Origin: Echinicola arenosa
Lineage (GTDB): Bacteria > Bacteroidota > Bacteroidia > Cytophagales > Cyclobacteriaceae
Length of the DNA stretch: 64,000 bases
Assembly (NCBI RefSeq): GCF_014841125.1
Contig: NZ_JACYTQ010000003.1
Span: 496,001-560,000 of the forward strand
Reading direction: 5' to 3'
Below, piece by piece: positions 26,780-35,259 of this stretch (the first letter of the stretch is position 1; each line of letters opens with the position of its first letter). The notes under the pieces are model-generated. The model saw nothing but the letters and a program-made list of their open reading frames with translations, was not told where the DNA came from and searched no databases. A program made the position numbers and the translations under genes.

Positions 26780-28492
26780 TCAAAATCCCCAACCAATCAT
26801 TCTTATGATTTCATCAGTAGAAGGAGGAACAACTGTCCCTGAAGGCCTTCCATAAATTTTTTCATTGAGGTATTTTAGGGCCGGACCAATCCAATAAGTG
26901 CTCTCACTGTCTTCAGCCCTCAATAAGAAACCTTTTTGCACAAATAAAGTTAATTCTTTAAAAATATATTCAGAATTAATTTCCATATGGTCTTTATCCA
27001 TGCTCCTAAGCTCTGCCATATCCGACAATAAAACTGTTAACCTGTTTTTATCCTTCTCATACTCATTTCCCAAAATCAAATGTTTATGAGTGTTTTCCAT
27101 CAAAGGAATTAAACCATTATTCTTATTGTAAGTTCTTAGCATATCCAAGACCATCATATTGCTGGTACCTTCCCAAATTGGTAAAACAAGTGTGTCTCTC
27201 ATAAATTTGGGGAGAATGGTATCTTCCATATACCCCATCCCTCCCATCAGTTCCATACATTCCCGTATTCCATATACAGCTGTTTCAGCTGTTTGTCTTT
27301 TCACCATAGGAGTAATCATTCTCAAAACTTGTCCACTTGAAGCATCCCCACTATCTGCCTTATCCAGGAATGATATGGCTTTCCAAGTCAGGTAAAAGTC
27401 TGCCGTATACCTGCAACATAAATCATATAATTTGTTCCTAACAAGTGCATGATCCAAAACTCTCCTACCAAAAGAGTGACGATGTGAAAGAAATTGATAA
27501 GCCTCTATCAAACACCTTCTAAAAGCTGAAACTGCAATCACCGAATTCCACAATCGGGAGAGGTTGATCATTTCAACCATGATTTTGAAGCCTTCACCTT
27601 CTTTGCCTATCAATTTCCCAAAAGTATCTGTCAAGATGATTTCAGCACTAGCCATTGATTTAGTTCCCAACTTATCTTTTAGCCGAATGATATCCATAGG
27701 GTTAATTTGCCCGTCAGGCTTATGCTTTTCAACTAAAAATAAAGAAAGACCTTCAGTTCCTTTCACATCAGGATTGGTCCTAGCTAAAACCAACTTGATT
27801 TCTGCATTTGCATTACTACAGAACCACTTTTCACCATTCAATAAGTAATAGCTACTATCAATTCTTTGAGCAGAAACCAAATTTTTACCTACATCAGACC
27901 CACCTGATTTTTCAGTTAAAAACATGGCACCGGTAAACAATTGTTCTACATCATTGGTATAAATATGTTTCATTAACCGATCCCTATCTTCTGCATCCGC
28001 AAAACTATTGATCACCCTTGCTACCCCATCAGTCATACAAAGAGGACAGCTTACACCGCTTTCACCCATCCCGTAGAGAAATGCCAAACTAAAGCACAAT
28101 CGATTGGAATAACCCTTGTATTCTTCTCTGAGTTCGGGATCCCATTTGACAGAGAGCATACCTGACTCTACTGCTATCTGCAACAGTTTTTTATAATCTG
28201 GATGAAAAACAATTTCATTTATGGTCCTTCCATAAGCATCTCTTTTTTTTAAAAAAGGTGGATTTTTGTCAGCAGAAAGAGAAAAATGATCTAATAATGA
28301 TGCAGCTTTATAGCCTAAACGACTTAGTTTTGGTTGCATAAACGCCCATGCCTCTTTGGATATCTCCTTTTGAAGAAAATGAACAAAAATTTGATCACTG
28401 ACAAAAAAATTTTTGCTAGGCATGTAGGCATTGTCTAGCACAGTGTCGGAAGTGAATAATTTACCATAAGAAAAATTTAGAACTCCTTCCAT
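26780..28492 (-). CDS. AidB-like acyl-CoA dehydrogenase
   Basis: The protein has 570 residues, longer than the 380 of typical acyl-CoA dehydrogenases, as in AidB-type members. FAD-binding signatures include GAMFLTEKSGGSDVGKN, GEKWFCSNANAE, RLKDKLGTKSMASAEI, YGIRECMELMGGMGYME and IWEGTSNMMVLDMLR. The product is cytoplasmic. AidB itself protects DNA from alkylation and has weak isovaleryl-CoA dehydrogenase activity, so either a fatty acid role or a stress role is possible. The gene is alone, with a 17-bp dyad 16 bases upstream. No beta-oxidation partner gene is adjacent. Confidence 0.88.
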   Translation of the reverse strand: MEGVLNFSYGKLFTSDTVLDNAYMPSKNFFVSDQIFVHFLQKEISKEAWAFMQPKLSRLGYKAASLLDHFSLSADKNPPFLKKRDAYGRTINEIVFHPDYKKLLQIAVESGMLSVKWDPELREEYKGYSNRLCFSLAFLYGMGESGVSCPLCMTDGVARVINSFADAEDRDRLMKHIYTNDVEQLFTGAMFLTEKSGGSDVGKNLVSAQRIDSSYYLLNGEKWFCSNANAEIKLVLARTNPDVKGTEGLSLFLVEKHKPDGQINPMDIIRLKDKLGTKSMASAEIILTDTFGKLIGKEGEGFKIMVEMINLSRLWNSVIAVSAFRRCLIEAYQFLSHRHSFGRRVLDHALVRNKLYDLCCRYTADFYLTWKAISFLDKADSGDASSGQVLRMITPMVKRQTAETAVYGIRECMELMGGMGYMEDTILPKFMRDTLVLPIWEGTSNMMVLDMLRTYNKNNGLIPLMENTHKHLILGNEYEKDKNRLTVLLSDMAELRSMDKDHMEINSEYIFKELTLFVQKGFLLRAEDSESTYWIGPALKYLNEKIYGRPSGTVVPPSTDEIIRMIGWGF

Positions 28493-28507
28493 AAATTAAA
28501 TTTAACC

Positions 28508-28524
28508 TATTAGTTAATCTAATA
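28508..28524. promoter_or_regulatory. Candidate operator dyad upstream of the acyl-CoA dehydrogenase
   Basis: TATTAGttaatCTAATA has 6-bp arms around a 5-base centre, 16 bases upstream of the start codon. It resembles a TetR-family site, which is common for acyl-CoA genes, but no TetR gene is in the window. Confidence 0.35.
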
Positions 28525-28696
28525 AAATTTTAGGTGAGAAGTAAACAATAATTAACAACATTTATCAATTTAGCCCTCATCCCTTTTAATAAGAACGAAA
28601 AAACAATTGAATCGTTTGTTGAAATATTACTTTAACCCTTAACAGTAATGTAAAAGGTTTAAAAACCAAAACAAGACGCATCTATTTGTCACAGCG

Positions 28697-28751
28697 ACCC
28701 TATAAAACACTAAAGACTGTCCAAGTGACAGTCTTTAGTGTTTTATAGGGT
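28697..28751. terminator. Long perfect hairpin after the TRAP operon
   Basis: Arms 28697-28721 and 28727-28751 pair perfectly for 25 bp around a 5-base loop (CAAGT). The outer part is ACCCTATAAAACAC and the inner part TAAAGACTGTC. It starts 17 bases after the dctM stop (leftward). There is no U-tract on either side, so Rho-independent termination would be atypical, but position makes it a 3'-end structure or stability hairpin. Confidence 0.6.
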
Positions 28752-28767
28752 AAGAAAGCTGTTAATT

Positions 28768-30063
28768 TTATAGCCCAAATAAGTTTGGCAACCAAAGGAC
28801 CATCTGAGGCCAAAGGGTAATCACTGCCAAGCCAATGATCATGGCCACAAAGAATGGCAAAAGTGGTTTTACAACATTAGCAATTGAAGTTTTCGCAACA
28901 CCCACTCCAATAAACAGTACAGAGCCAACTGGAGGGGTACACAATCCAATGCATAAATTTAAAACCATTATGATTCCGAAATGAACTGGGTCTATTCCTA
29001 GTTCGGTTACTACAGGCAAGAATATTGGAGTAAAGATCAATACAGCTGGAGTCATATCCATAAATATCCCAACAAAAAGAAGGATAAGGTTGATGATAAT
29101 TAGTATCACATATTTATTATCACTTAAAGAAAGTAAAACACTACTTATGGACTGAGGAATATCTTCACTTGACATGACCCAAGACATCGCCATTGATGTG
29201 GCAATCAACATGGCCACAACTGCTGTGGTTGCAGAGGACTTTAATAAAATGGCGTGAAGATCCTTCACCTTTAATTCTCTATACAAGAAAGAAAGCCCCA
29301 AACAATATAGAACAGCAATTGCCGAAGCTTCTGTAGCGGTAAATATACCTGCTACAATTCCACCAATTACAATGACCAACAAAGTCAAACTTGGAGCAGC
29401 ATCTATAAATACTTTCCCCAATTCTTTAAAAGAAGTACTTTCACCCGCTGGTAATTTTTTCTTTTTGATAAAATACGCTGCTGTAAGCATCAATAAAAGC
29501 CCAATAAATAATCCAGGAATGTAACCTGCCACAAACAAAGCTGCGATAGACACACCACCACTGGCCAAAGAATATACAATCAGTACATTAGAAGGAGGAA
29601 TCACCAAGCCAGTAGTGGAAGAAGTCACATTGACAGCTACCCCTAACTCTTTTGGATAACCTTCATCTTCCATTCTCTTACCCAAGATCCCACCCAAAGC
29701 AGAAGCTGCGGCCACAGCCGAACCAGCGATGGCTCCAAATAGCATGGCTGCAATCACATTCACATACAATAACCCACCTGGCAACCTTCCACTGAGCGCT
29801 TTGGCAAGATTAATCAAGCGATTGGCAATACCTCCTTTATTCATGATTTCCCCAGCGAGGATAAAGAAAGGAATGGCCAAAAGGGAAAAACTATTCAACC
29901 CTGCTCCCATCCGTTGAGCAATAGTCGTCATGGACGGCACAGCAGCAACAGTGACCAATAGTGTCAATAAACTGGAAAAACCTAAACTCCAGGCCACAGG
30001 TACCCCTAGCCCCATCAAGGTTATAAAGCTTAAAACTAATATGATTATAGTAATATATTCCAT
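28768..30063 (-). CDS. dctM: TRAP transporter large permease subunit (DctM family)
   Basis: The protein has 431 residues and 11-12 hydrophobic helices, with LLVTVAAVPSMTTIAQRMGAGLNSFSLLAIPFFILAGEI near the start and the typical NVTSSTTGLVIPPSN and GLCTPPVGSVLF hairpin motifs. It is the main sodium-coupled channel for a substrate caught by the periplasmic DctP-type protein. The start is 2 bases after the dctQ stop. Together with kdgK and eda upstream it most likely imports a hexuronate or aldonate. It is last in the operon and followed by a long hairpin. Confidence 0.95.
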   Translation of the reverse strand: MEYITIIILVLSFITLMGLGVPVAWSLGFSSLLTLLVTVAAVPSMTTIAQRMGAGLNSFSLLAIPFFILAGEIMNKGGIANRLINLAKALSGRLPGGLLYVNVIAAMLFGAIAGSAVAAASALGGILGKRMEDEGYPKELGVAVNVTSSTTGLVIPPSNVLIVYSLASGGVSIAALFVAGYIPGLFIGLLLMLTAAYFIKKKKLPAGESTSFKELGKVFIDAAPSLTLLVIVIGGIVAGIFTATEASAIAVLYCLGLSFLYRELKVKDLHAILLKSSATTAVVAMLIATSMAMSWVMSSEDIPQSISSVLLSLSDNKYVILIIINLILLFVGIFMDMTPAVLIFTPIFLPVVTELGIDPVHFGIIMVLNLCIGLCTPPVGSVLFIGVGVAKTSIANVVKPLLPFFVAMIIGLAVITLWPQMVLWLPNLFGL

Positions 30064-30065
30064 GA

Positions 30066-30560
30066 TTAAAATTTTGGGTTATGTTGAAGAATAAGCTTGA
30101 TGTCTGCCACTTGGTAGATAAAAATCAATATCCCACTCAGAGGAATCACGGTGTAAACATAGGCCAGTGGAATTTGTAAAGTGGTTGATTTCTGTCCCAG
30201 CATATAAGTGATATAGACCAAATTGCTACCTCCAAAAATCATAACCGGCACTGCAAATCCAATGATGATTAGGTGAATAAATACCATCAAATTATTCTTA
30301 GCTTTTCCGGTTAACTTACTTGGCAAAATATCAATGGCCAAGTGCTCATTATGCCCCGCTACATATGCTGCTCCCAACATACCCAACCAGATCAAAAGGA
30401 AACGAGCCAACTCATCAGTAAATGAACTAGGAGACATAAAAACATACCTGGACAATACCTGCCAGGTTACATTAATCACCATAAGCGCCATAATTACAAT
30501 CAAAACGTAACCTACCTTATGGTTGATTTTATTCTTTAAAGAATTGCTTGGGTTATTCAT
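30066..30560 (-). CDS. dctQ: TRAP transporter small permease subunit (DctQ family)
   Basis: The protein has 164 residues from the ATG reading MNNPSNSLKNKINHKVG; an in-frame ATG 20 codons upstream lies deep in dctP and is unlikely. Four membrane helices are visible, with the conserved RYVFMSPSSFTDELARFLLIWLGMLG of DctQ proteins. It is a partner of DctM in the inner membrane. Its start overlaps the dctP stop by 8 bases. Confidence 0.93.
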   Translation of the reverse strand: MNNPSNSLKNKINHKVGYVLIVIMALMVINVTWQVLSRYVFMSPSSFTDELARFLLIWLGMLGAAYVAGHNEHLAIDILPSKLTGKAKNNLMVFIHLIIIGFAVPVMIFGGSNLVYITYMLGQKSTTLQIPLAYVYTVIPLSGILIFIYQVADIKLILQHNPKF

Positions 30561-31557
30561 GGTTTCTGATCTTTTCAATGATTTCGTACATTTCCGGTTG
30601 GGTTCTTTTGATTTCTTCATACATCGGCTCCACAGCTTTTCTGAAAGGCTCCTTGTCCGGATATGTAATGGTCACACCAGCTTCTTCCAACTGTTTCATC
30701 GACTCCTCTTCAGCCTCTGCCCAAATCTTGTACTCGTATACCGCTGATTCATCAGCTGCTTCCTGAAGCCATTCTCTTTCCTGATCACTCAATCTGTCCC
30801 AAACCTTGGTACTAACAATCAACATATCAGGTACCGCTGTATGCTCATCAATGGAATAAAACTTGCAGATTTCATAGTGTCTGGAACTGATCACACTCGG
30901 AGGATTATTTTCTGCTCCATCTACTATACCTTGTTGCAAAGCAGTGTAAAGCTCCCCCCAAGATACCGGTGTAGGTGAGCCTCCAAAGCTCTTGACCATA
31001 TTAATAGCTGTATTACTTTCCATTACCCGGATTTTCTTTCCTACCAAGTCATCTGGAGATTCTACAGGTTTATCTTTACTATAAAAACTTCTCGACCCAG
31101 CATCATAAAAACAAAGTCCTTTTAGCCAAAATTGGGTACCCTCATTTAGTAGCATTTTTCCAATTTCTCCATTCAACACCCTTTCCCTGTGTGCATCATC
31201 TCTGAATAAATAAGGCTGACTGAGCACTTGGATTTTAGGCGCAAAACTTTCCATGACGGCTGAGCTAACTTTGGTCATCCCAAGGCTTCCTATTTGAAGT
31301 AACTCAACCAATTCCCTTTCATTTCCAAGCTGAGCATTGGGATAAACCTTTAGCTCCATCTTTCCTCCAGATTTCTCTTCTAGCTTATCAGCCATGTACA
31401 ACATCGCGGAGTGAACCGGATGGTTGGTATCTAGCCCATGCCCCAATTTAATAACTGTTTTACCACCTGTACCTTTACATGAATAGAGGGAAAATAATGA
31501 AATAAAAATCAGTAGTTTAAGAAAAATATTGGGCTTAAAATAATTGACAAACTTCAT
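30553..31557 (-). CDS. dctP: TRAP transporter substrate-binding lipoprotein (DctP family)
   Basis: The protein has 334 residues, with lipobox LYSC (Cys near 27), unusual for DctP proteins, which are often free in the periplasm, but common in Bacteroidota. Typical DctP stretches are GHGLDTNHPVHSAMLYMADKLEE, YPNAQLGNERELVELLQIG, VGKKIRVMES, the Arg that normally binds the substrate carboxylate, and GIVDGAENNPPSVISS. The genomic setting with kdgK, eda and uxaA points to a uronate or aldonate ligand; this is inference. It lies 6 bases after eda. Confidence 0.93.
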   Translation of the reverse strand: MKFVNYFKPNIFLKLLIFISLFSLYSCKGTGGKTVIKLGHGLDTNHPVHSAMLYMADKLEEKSGGKMELKVYPNAQLGNERELVELLQIGSLGMTKVSSAVMESFAPKIQVLSQPYLFRDDAHRERVLNGEIGKMLLNEGTQFWLKGLCFYDAGSRSFYSKDKPVESPDDLVGKKIRVMESNTAINMVKSFGGSPTPVSWGELYTALQQGIVDGAENNPPSVISSRHYEICKFYSIDEHTAVPDMLIVSTKVWDRLSDQEREWLQEAADESAVYEYKIWAEAEEESMKQLEEAGVTITYPDKEPFRKAVEPMYEEIKRTQPEMYEIIEKIRNHE

Positions 31558-31563
31558 TTTAGA

Positions 31564-32232
31564 TTATTTAGAATTTCGGATTGTTTCTATAATGCCTAAT
31601 GCTTGTGAAATCTGTTTTTCAAGCGCATCAAATTGCTTCTGTTTGATCCATTCTTTATTGAACAATTGGGAGCCCATACCTACGCAGGTCACCCCTGCAT
31701 CAAACCAAGTGGAGAGGTTATCCTCAGTTGGTTCTACACCTCCAGTAGGCATGATCTTGATCTCTGGCAATACTGCTTTGACAGCTGACACAAATGATGG
31801 CCCCAATACATTTCCAGGAAAAGCCTTCACCACTTCAGCTCCCATTTCCTTGGCATTAAAAATCTCTGTCACCGTTCCACAGCCTGGAATCCAAAGTACA
31901 TCCGCTTTAGAACAGGTCACAATGACATTGGGGATCAAAGCCGGAGAGACCACAAAATCAGCTCCCGCTTCCAAAAATTCTTCCACTTGCTTAGGGGTAA
32001 AGATGGTGCCTATCCCCAAAATCAATCCTTCATACTGGGAAGCATGACTCTTTAACTCCTTAAAAACTTCCAGTGCATTTTCTCCCCTATTGGTAAATTC
32101 AAACACGCGGACACCTGCTTTAAAGGAAGCATCCAATACATCTTTGGCCACAGCAATATCTGAATGATTGAAAACAGGAATCATTCCTGTCTCTTCCATT
32201 GCCGCGATAACCTCACTCTTACTGAATTTCAT
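31564..32232 (-). CDS. eda: 2-keto-3-deoxy-6-phosphogluconate aldolase
   Basis: The protein has 222 residues of the class I KDPG/KHG aldolase family. The Schiff-base lysine is in VVKAFPGN, the glycine motif in MPTGGVEP, and the catalytic Glu in EFTNRGENALE. It splits KDPG to pyruvate and glyceraldehyde-3-phosphate. It directly follows kdgK (8-base gap), completing the lower uronate pathway. It is cytoplasmic. A 2-keto-4-hydroxyglutarate aldolase activity often accompanies it. Confidence 0.93.
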   Translation of the reverse strand: MKFSKSEVIAAMEETGMIPVFNHSDIAVAKDVLDASFKAGVRVFEFTNRGENALEVFKELKSHASQYEGLILGIGTIFTPKQVEEFLEAGADFVVSPALIPNVIVTCSKADVLWIPGCGTVTEIFNAKEMGAEVVKAFPGNVLGPSFVSAVKAVLPEIKIMPTGGVEPTEDNLSTWFDAGVTCVGMGSQLFNKEWIKQKQFDALEKQISQALGIIETIRNSK

Positions 32233-32240
32233 AAATCTAT

Positions 32241-33236
32241 TTATCTTAATAATTTCCCTATATTTTCTCCTTTTACCAACTGGCTCACCTCATCCACAGA
32301 CACAAAATTGGCATCCCCGGGGATACTGTGTTTCAAAACAGATGCTGCTACCGCAAATTCCAAAGCCTCCTGGTCTCCCGACCCCAACAAGCCATAAATC
32401 AATCCGGCCATATAAGCATCTCCACCACCTACCCTGTCAACAATATGGGTCATGTCATAAGTCTTTGACTCTAGAAGTTCTTCTCCATTCCATAGCACCC
32501 CGCACAACTTGTTATGGGAAGCACTGATGGACTCCCTGTAAGTGGTCGAAACATACTTAATTGAGGGGCATTTCTCCTGGGCCTTTTTGCAGGCCGTTAC
32601 ATAATCTTCCTCATGGATATCCATGCAGTTTTCAAAATCCGTAAGGCCGGCAATAATAAGGTCCGTTTGGGCAATCAGATCGGGCATAATATCCAAAGGC
32701 TGCTTGCCATATTGCCATAGATTCCTTCTGTAATTAATGTCTCCACTAATTTTGACTCCTTGGGCCTTGGCAGCCTTGACAGCATCCTGGCAAAGTTTAG
32801 CAGCTGAGGCTGAAATGGCAGGCGTAATTCCTGTCCAATGGAACCAATCCGCTCCTTCAAAGATTTTTTTCCAATCAACTTTGGAAGGGTCAAAATTAGC
32901 AAAAACGGAGTCGAAACGATCATAAATGATTTTAGATGAACGCTGCATGGCCCCGTTTTCCACAAAGTATAAACCCATTCTCCCTTCATCAAAATAAACG
33001 TGTGAGGTATCCAAACCGGCAAACCTAAGATATTGCACTGCTGATTTACCGATATCATGGTTTGGAAAGGCAGTGACATGAGCAGCGGAGACTCCCCAGT
33101 TGGCCAAGGATATGGCTACATTGGCTTCTGCTCCTCCAAAAACTACGTTGTAACTGTCTGCACTGATGAATCTTTCGTACCCTGGAGTGGATAATCTCAT
33201 CATGATTTCCCCAAGGCTAATCACTCGTTTATTCAT
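32241..33236 (-). CDS. kdgK: 2-keto-3-deoxygluconate kinase (PfkB family)
   Basis: The protein has 331 residues from the ATG reading MNKRVISLGEIMMRLS; a longer start would add 12 residues. PfkB signatures are present: N-terminal FGGAEANVAISLANWG and C-terminal DRVGGGDAYMAGLIYGLL with the catalytic Asp. Together with eda it fits 2-keto-3-deoxygluconate as substrate, though other sugar-acid kinases look alike. It is the first gene of the leftward operon kdgK-eda-dctP-dctQ-dctM, divergent from uxaA. The operator at 33332-33353 sits in the shared upstream region. Confidence 0.9.
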   Translation of the reverse strand: MNKRVISLGEIMMRLSTPGYERFISADSYNVVFGGAEANVAISLANWGVSAAHVTAFPNHDIGKSAVQYLRFAGLDTSHVYFDEGRMGLYFVENGAMQRSSKIIYDRFDSVFANFDPSKVDWKKIFEGADWFHWTGITPAISASAAKLCQDAVKAAKAQGVKISGDINYRRNLWQYGKQPLDIMPDLIAQTDLIIAGLTDFENCMDIHEEDYVTACKKAQEKCPSIKYVSTTYRESISASHNKLCGVLWNGEELLESKTYDMTHIVDRVGGGDAYMAGLIYGLLGSGDQEALEFAVAASVLKHSIPGDANFVSVDEVSQLVKGENIGKLLR

Positions 33237-33331
33237 GGATAAGTTCAATTTTATTTCCCGAATTAAGCCCAAAATAATTTCCTTTAGAAAAAAAACGGGA
33301 ATTTTATTCTCATTAATATTTTTTTACCTAA

Positions 33332-33353
33332 ATTGTGCAATCGATTGCGCAAT
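33332..33353. promoter_or_regulatory. LacI-type operator between kdgK and uxaA
   Basis: A 22-bp palindrome with one mismatched pair (T33336 against G33349): half ATTGTGCAATC on the left, half GATTGCGCAAT on the right, centred on CG. The core TGCAATCGATTG fits the LacI-family pattern TGnAAnCGnTTnCA. It sits 18 bases before the uxaA start and 95 bases before kdgK, so one regulator could control both directions. The regulator gene is not in the window. Confidence 0.7.
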
Positions 33354-33371
33354 ATATAAATTTTAATTCAC

Positions 33372-35018
33372 ATGCTACATAAAATTTTAAAGATTCATCC
33401 AAATGACAATGTGTTGGTGGCTCTTACAGACCTTAAAGCAGGAGAAAATATTTCTTTTGAAGGTAAAGAGATCACATTGACACATGATGTCAAGGCGAAG
33501 CATAAATTTGCCGAGATGGATTTTGCCAAAGATCATGACATCTACATGTATGGTATTATCTGTGGCAAAGCCATGAATGACATTGCTGAAGGTGAAGTAT
33601 TAACAACCCAAAATGTTGCCCACAAGACATCTGAATTCACTGGAAAAAGAGATTTTAAATCTTGGACGGCTCCAGATGTATCAAAATGGGCAAATCGAAC
33701 CTTTATGGGCTATCACAGAGAAGATGGCCAAGTAGGAACAGCGAATTATTGGCTGGTCATTCCTTTGGTTTTCTGTGAAAACAGAAATATCGAAATTATG
33801 AAGCAAGCCTTTGTAGAAGAGCTTGGTTTTGCCAAACCAAATAAGTATAAGACTTTTGTAAAGCAAATGCGTGACCTATATACCCAAGGGGAAAAAGAAA
33901 AGATTGCCCAATTGAGTGTGGAAACGATTGATCAAGATGGGGAAACCCGAATCTTCAAAAACATAGATGGCATTAAGTTTCTGACTCATCAGGGAGGTTG
34001 CGGAGGAATTCGACAGGACTCTGAAATGCTGTGTGCCCTAATAGCAGGATATATAAACAACCCCAACGTAGCAGGTGCCACTATTTTAAGTTTGGGCTGC
34101 CAAAATGCTCAACCTACTATCCTGCAAGAGAAGCTGGACAAGATCAATCCTGACTTGAAGAAACCAGTGATATTACTGGAGCAGCAAAAGGAAGGGACAG
34201 AAAGTACTTTGCTGACCAACGCTATTCAAAAGACATTCTTGGCACTGACAGAAGCTGATCAAACCGATCGAAAACCTGCTCCTTTGAGCAAATTGACCAT
34301 TGGCCTTGAATGCGGCGGATCTGATGGTTTCTCTGGGATTTCGGCGAACCCATCTGTAGGCCATGCTTCTGATTTAGTGGTTGCTTTAGGAGGAAAAACT
34401 ATCCTCTCCGAATTCCCAGAACTATGTGGAGTGGAGCAGGAGTTAATCAACAGATGCACAACAGATGAAGCGGCTGATAAGTTTGTGAACTTAATGAGAG
34501 CTTATGCTGCATCTGCTGAAGCTGTGGGCTCTGGGTTCGATATGAACCCAAGTCCTGGAAACATCAAGGATGGCCTGATCACTGATGCTATGAAATCTGC
34601 TGGAGCTGCAAAAAAAGGAGGTACCTCTCCTATTGTGGATGTTTTGGATTACGCAGAATATGTCACCAAGCCCGGCCTTAATCTTTTGTGCACTCCTGGA
34701 AATGATGTGGAAAGCACTACTGCCATGGCAGGATCTGGAGCCAATGTTATTCTCTTCACCACTGGCTTGGGCACTCCTACTGGAAACCCAGTAACCCCAG
34801 TTCTTAAAGTCTCCTCCAACCATATATTAGCAGAAAAAATGTCTGATATTATTGATATCAATACTGGAGGTGTGATTTCTGGAGACAAAAGTATTGATCA
34901 AATGGGTGAGGAAATCTTGGAACACATCATCGAAGTGGCTAGTGGAAATAAAAAAGCAAAAGCTATGACTTTGAATCAAGATGATTTTATTCCTTGGAAA
35001 AGAGGGGTCTCTTTATAA
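33372..35018 (+). CDS. uxaA: Altronate dehydratase
   Basis: The protein has 548 residues of full UxaA type. An N-terminal SAF domain (residues 1-90, NDNVLVALTDLKAGENISFEGKEI) is followed by the catalytic UxaA domain with HQGGCGGIRQDSEMLCALIAG, LGCQNAQP, LECGGSDGFSGISANP and LLCTPGNDVESTTAMAGSGANVILFTTG. The enzyme dehydrates D-altronate to 2-keto-3-deoxygluconate, the substrate of the kinase encoded next door. It needs iron, probably through the conserved Cys. No uxaB or uxaC lies within the window, so the upper steps are elsewhere. It is read away from kdgK through a shared operator. Confidence 0.95.
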   Translation: MLHKILKIHPNDNVLVALTDLKAGENISFEGKEITLTHDVKAKHKFAEMDFAKDHDIYMYGIICGKAMNDIAEGEVLTTQNVAHKTSEFTGKRDFKSWTAPDVSKWANRTFMGYHREDGQVGTANYWLVIPLVFCENRNIEIMKQAFVEELGFAKPNKYKTFVKQMRDLYTQGEKEKIAQLSVETIDQDGETRIFKNIDGIKFLTHQGGCGGIRQDSEMLCALIAGYINNPNVAGATILSLGCQNAQPTILQEKLDKINPDLKKPVILLEQQKEGTESTLLTNAIQKTFLALTEADQTDRKPAPLSKLTIGLECGGSDGFSGISANPSVGHASDLVVALGGKTILSEFPELCGVEQELINRCTTDEAADKFVNLMRAYAASAEAVGSGFDMNPSPGNIKDGLITDAMKSAGAAKKGGTSPIVDVLDYAEYVTKPGLNLLCTPGNDVESTTAMAGSGANVILFTTGLGTPTGNPVTPVLKVSSNHILAEKMSDIIDINTGGVISGDKSIDQMGEEILEHIIEVASGNKKAKAMTLNQDDFIPWKRGVSL

Positions 35019-35047
35019 GACCTTAACTTCACTTCAGAAAATATCAA

Positions 35048-35075
35048 AAGGGCACCAAATGGTGTCCTTCTATTT
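35048..35075 (+). terminator. Rho-independent terminator of uxaA
   Basis: AAGGGCACC pairs with GGTGTCCTT (9-bp arms, one G-T, loop AAAT) and is followed by CTATTTTTA. It lies 30 bases after the uxaA stop. Confidence 0.8.
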
Positions 35076-35162
35076 TTACTACCATGCACCAAATATTAAA
35101 AGTCACAAAAACATATTTACTTTAAGCAAATACATTTACCACTTCATATAAATTGACATTAT

Positions 35163-35176
35163 CGGAATCGATTTCG
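35163..35176. promoter_or_regulatory. Second LacI-type dyad, upstream of the tandem DUF1080 gene
   Basis: CGGAATCGATTTCG is a 14-bp dyad with one mismatched pair. It shares AATCGATT with the kdgK-uxaA operator and lies 84 bases upstream of the next rightward gene. The common core suggests the same or a related LacI-family regulator. Confidence 0.5.
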
Positions 35177-35259
35177 TAATTAAACTTTTTCCATTATTTG
35201 ACAAGCAAAGATTAAATCCTCATTTTTAGATTACTAAAATCAATAAAACTGAGTATAAC

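Noticed and set aside
28697-28751. A miniature transposable element
   Set aside because: No second copy and no flanking target duplication is visible in the window; position after an operon fits a 3'-end hairpin.
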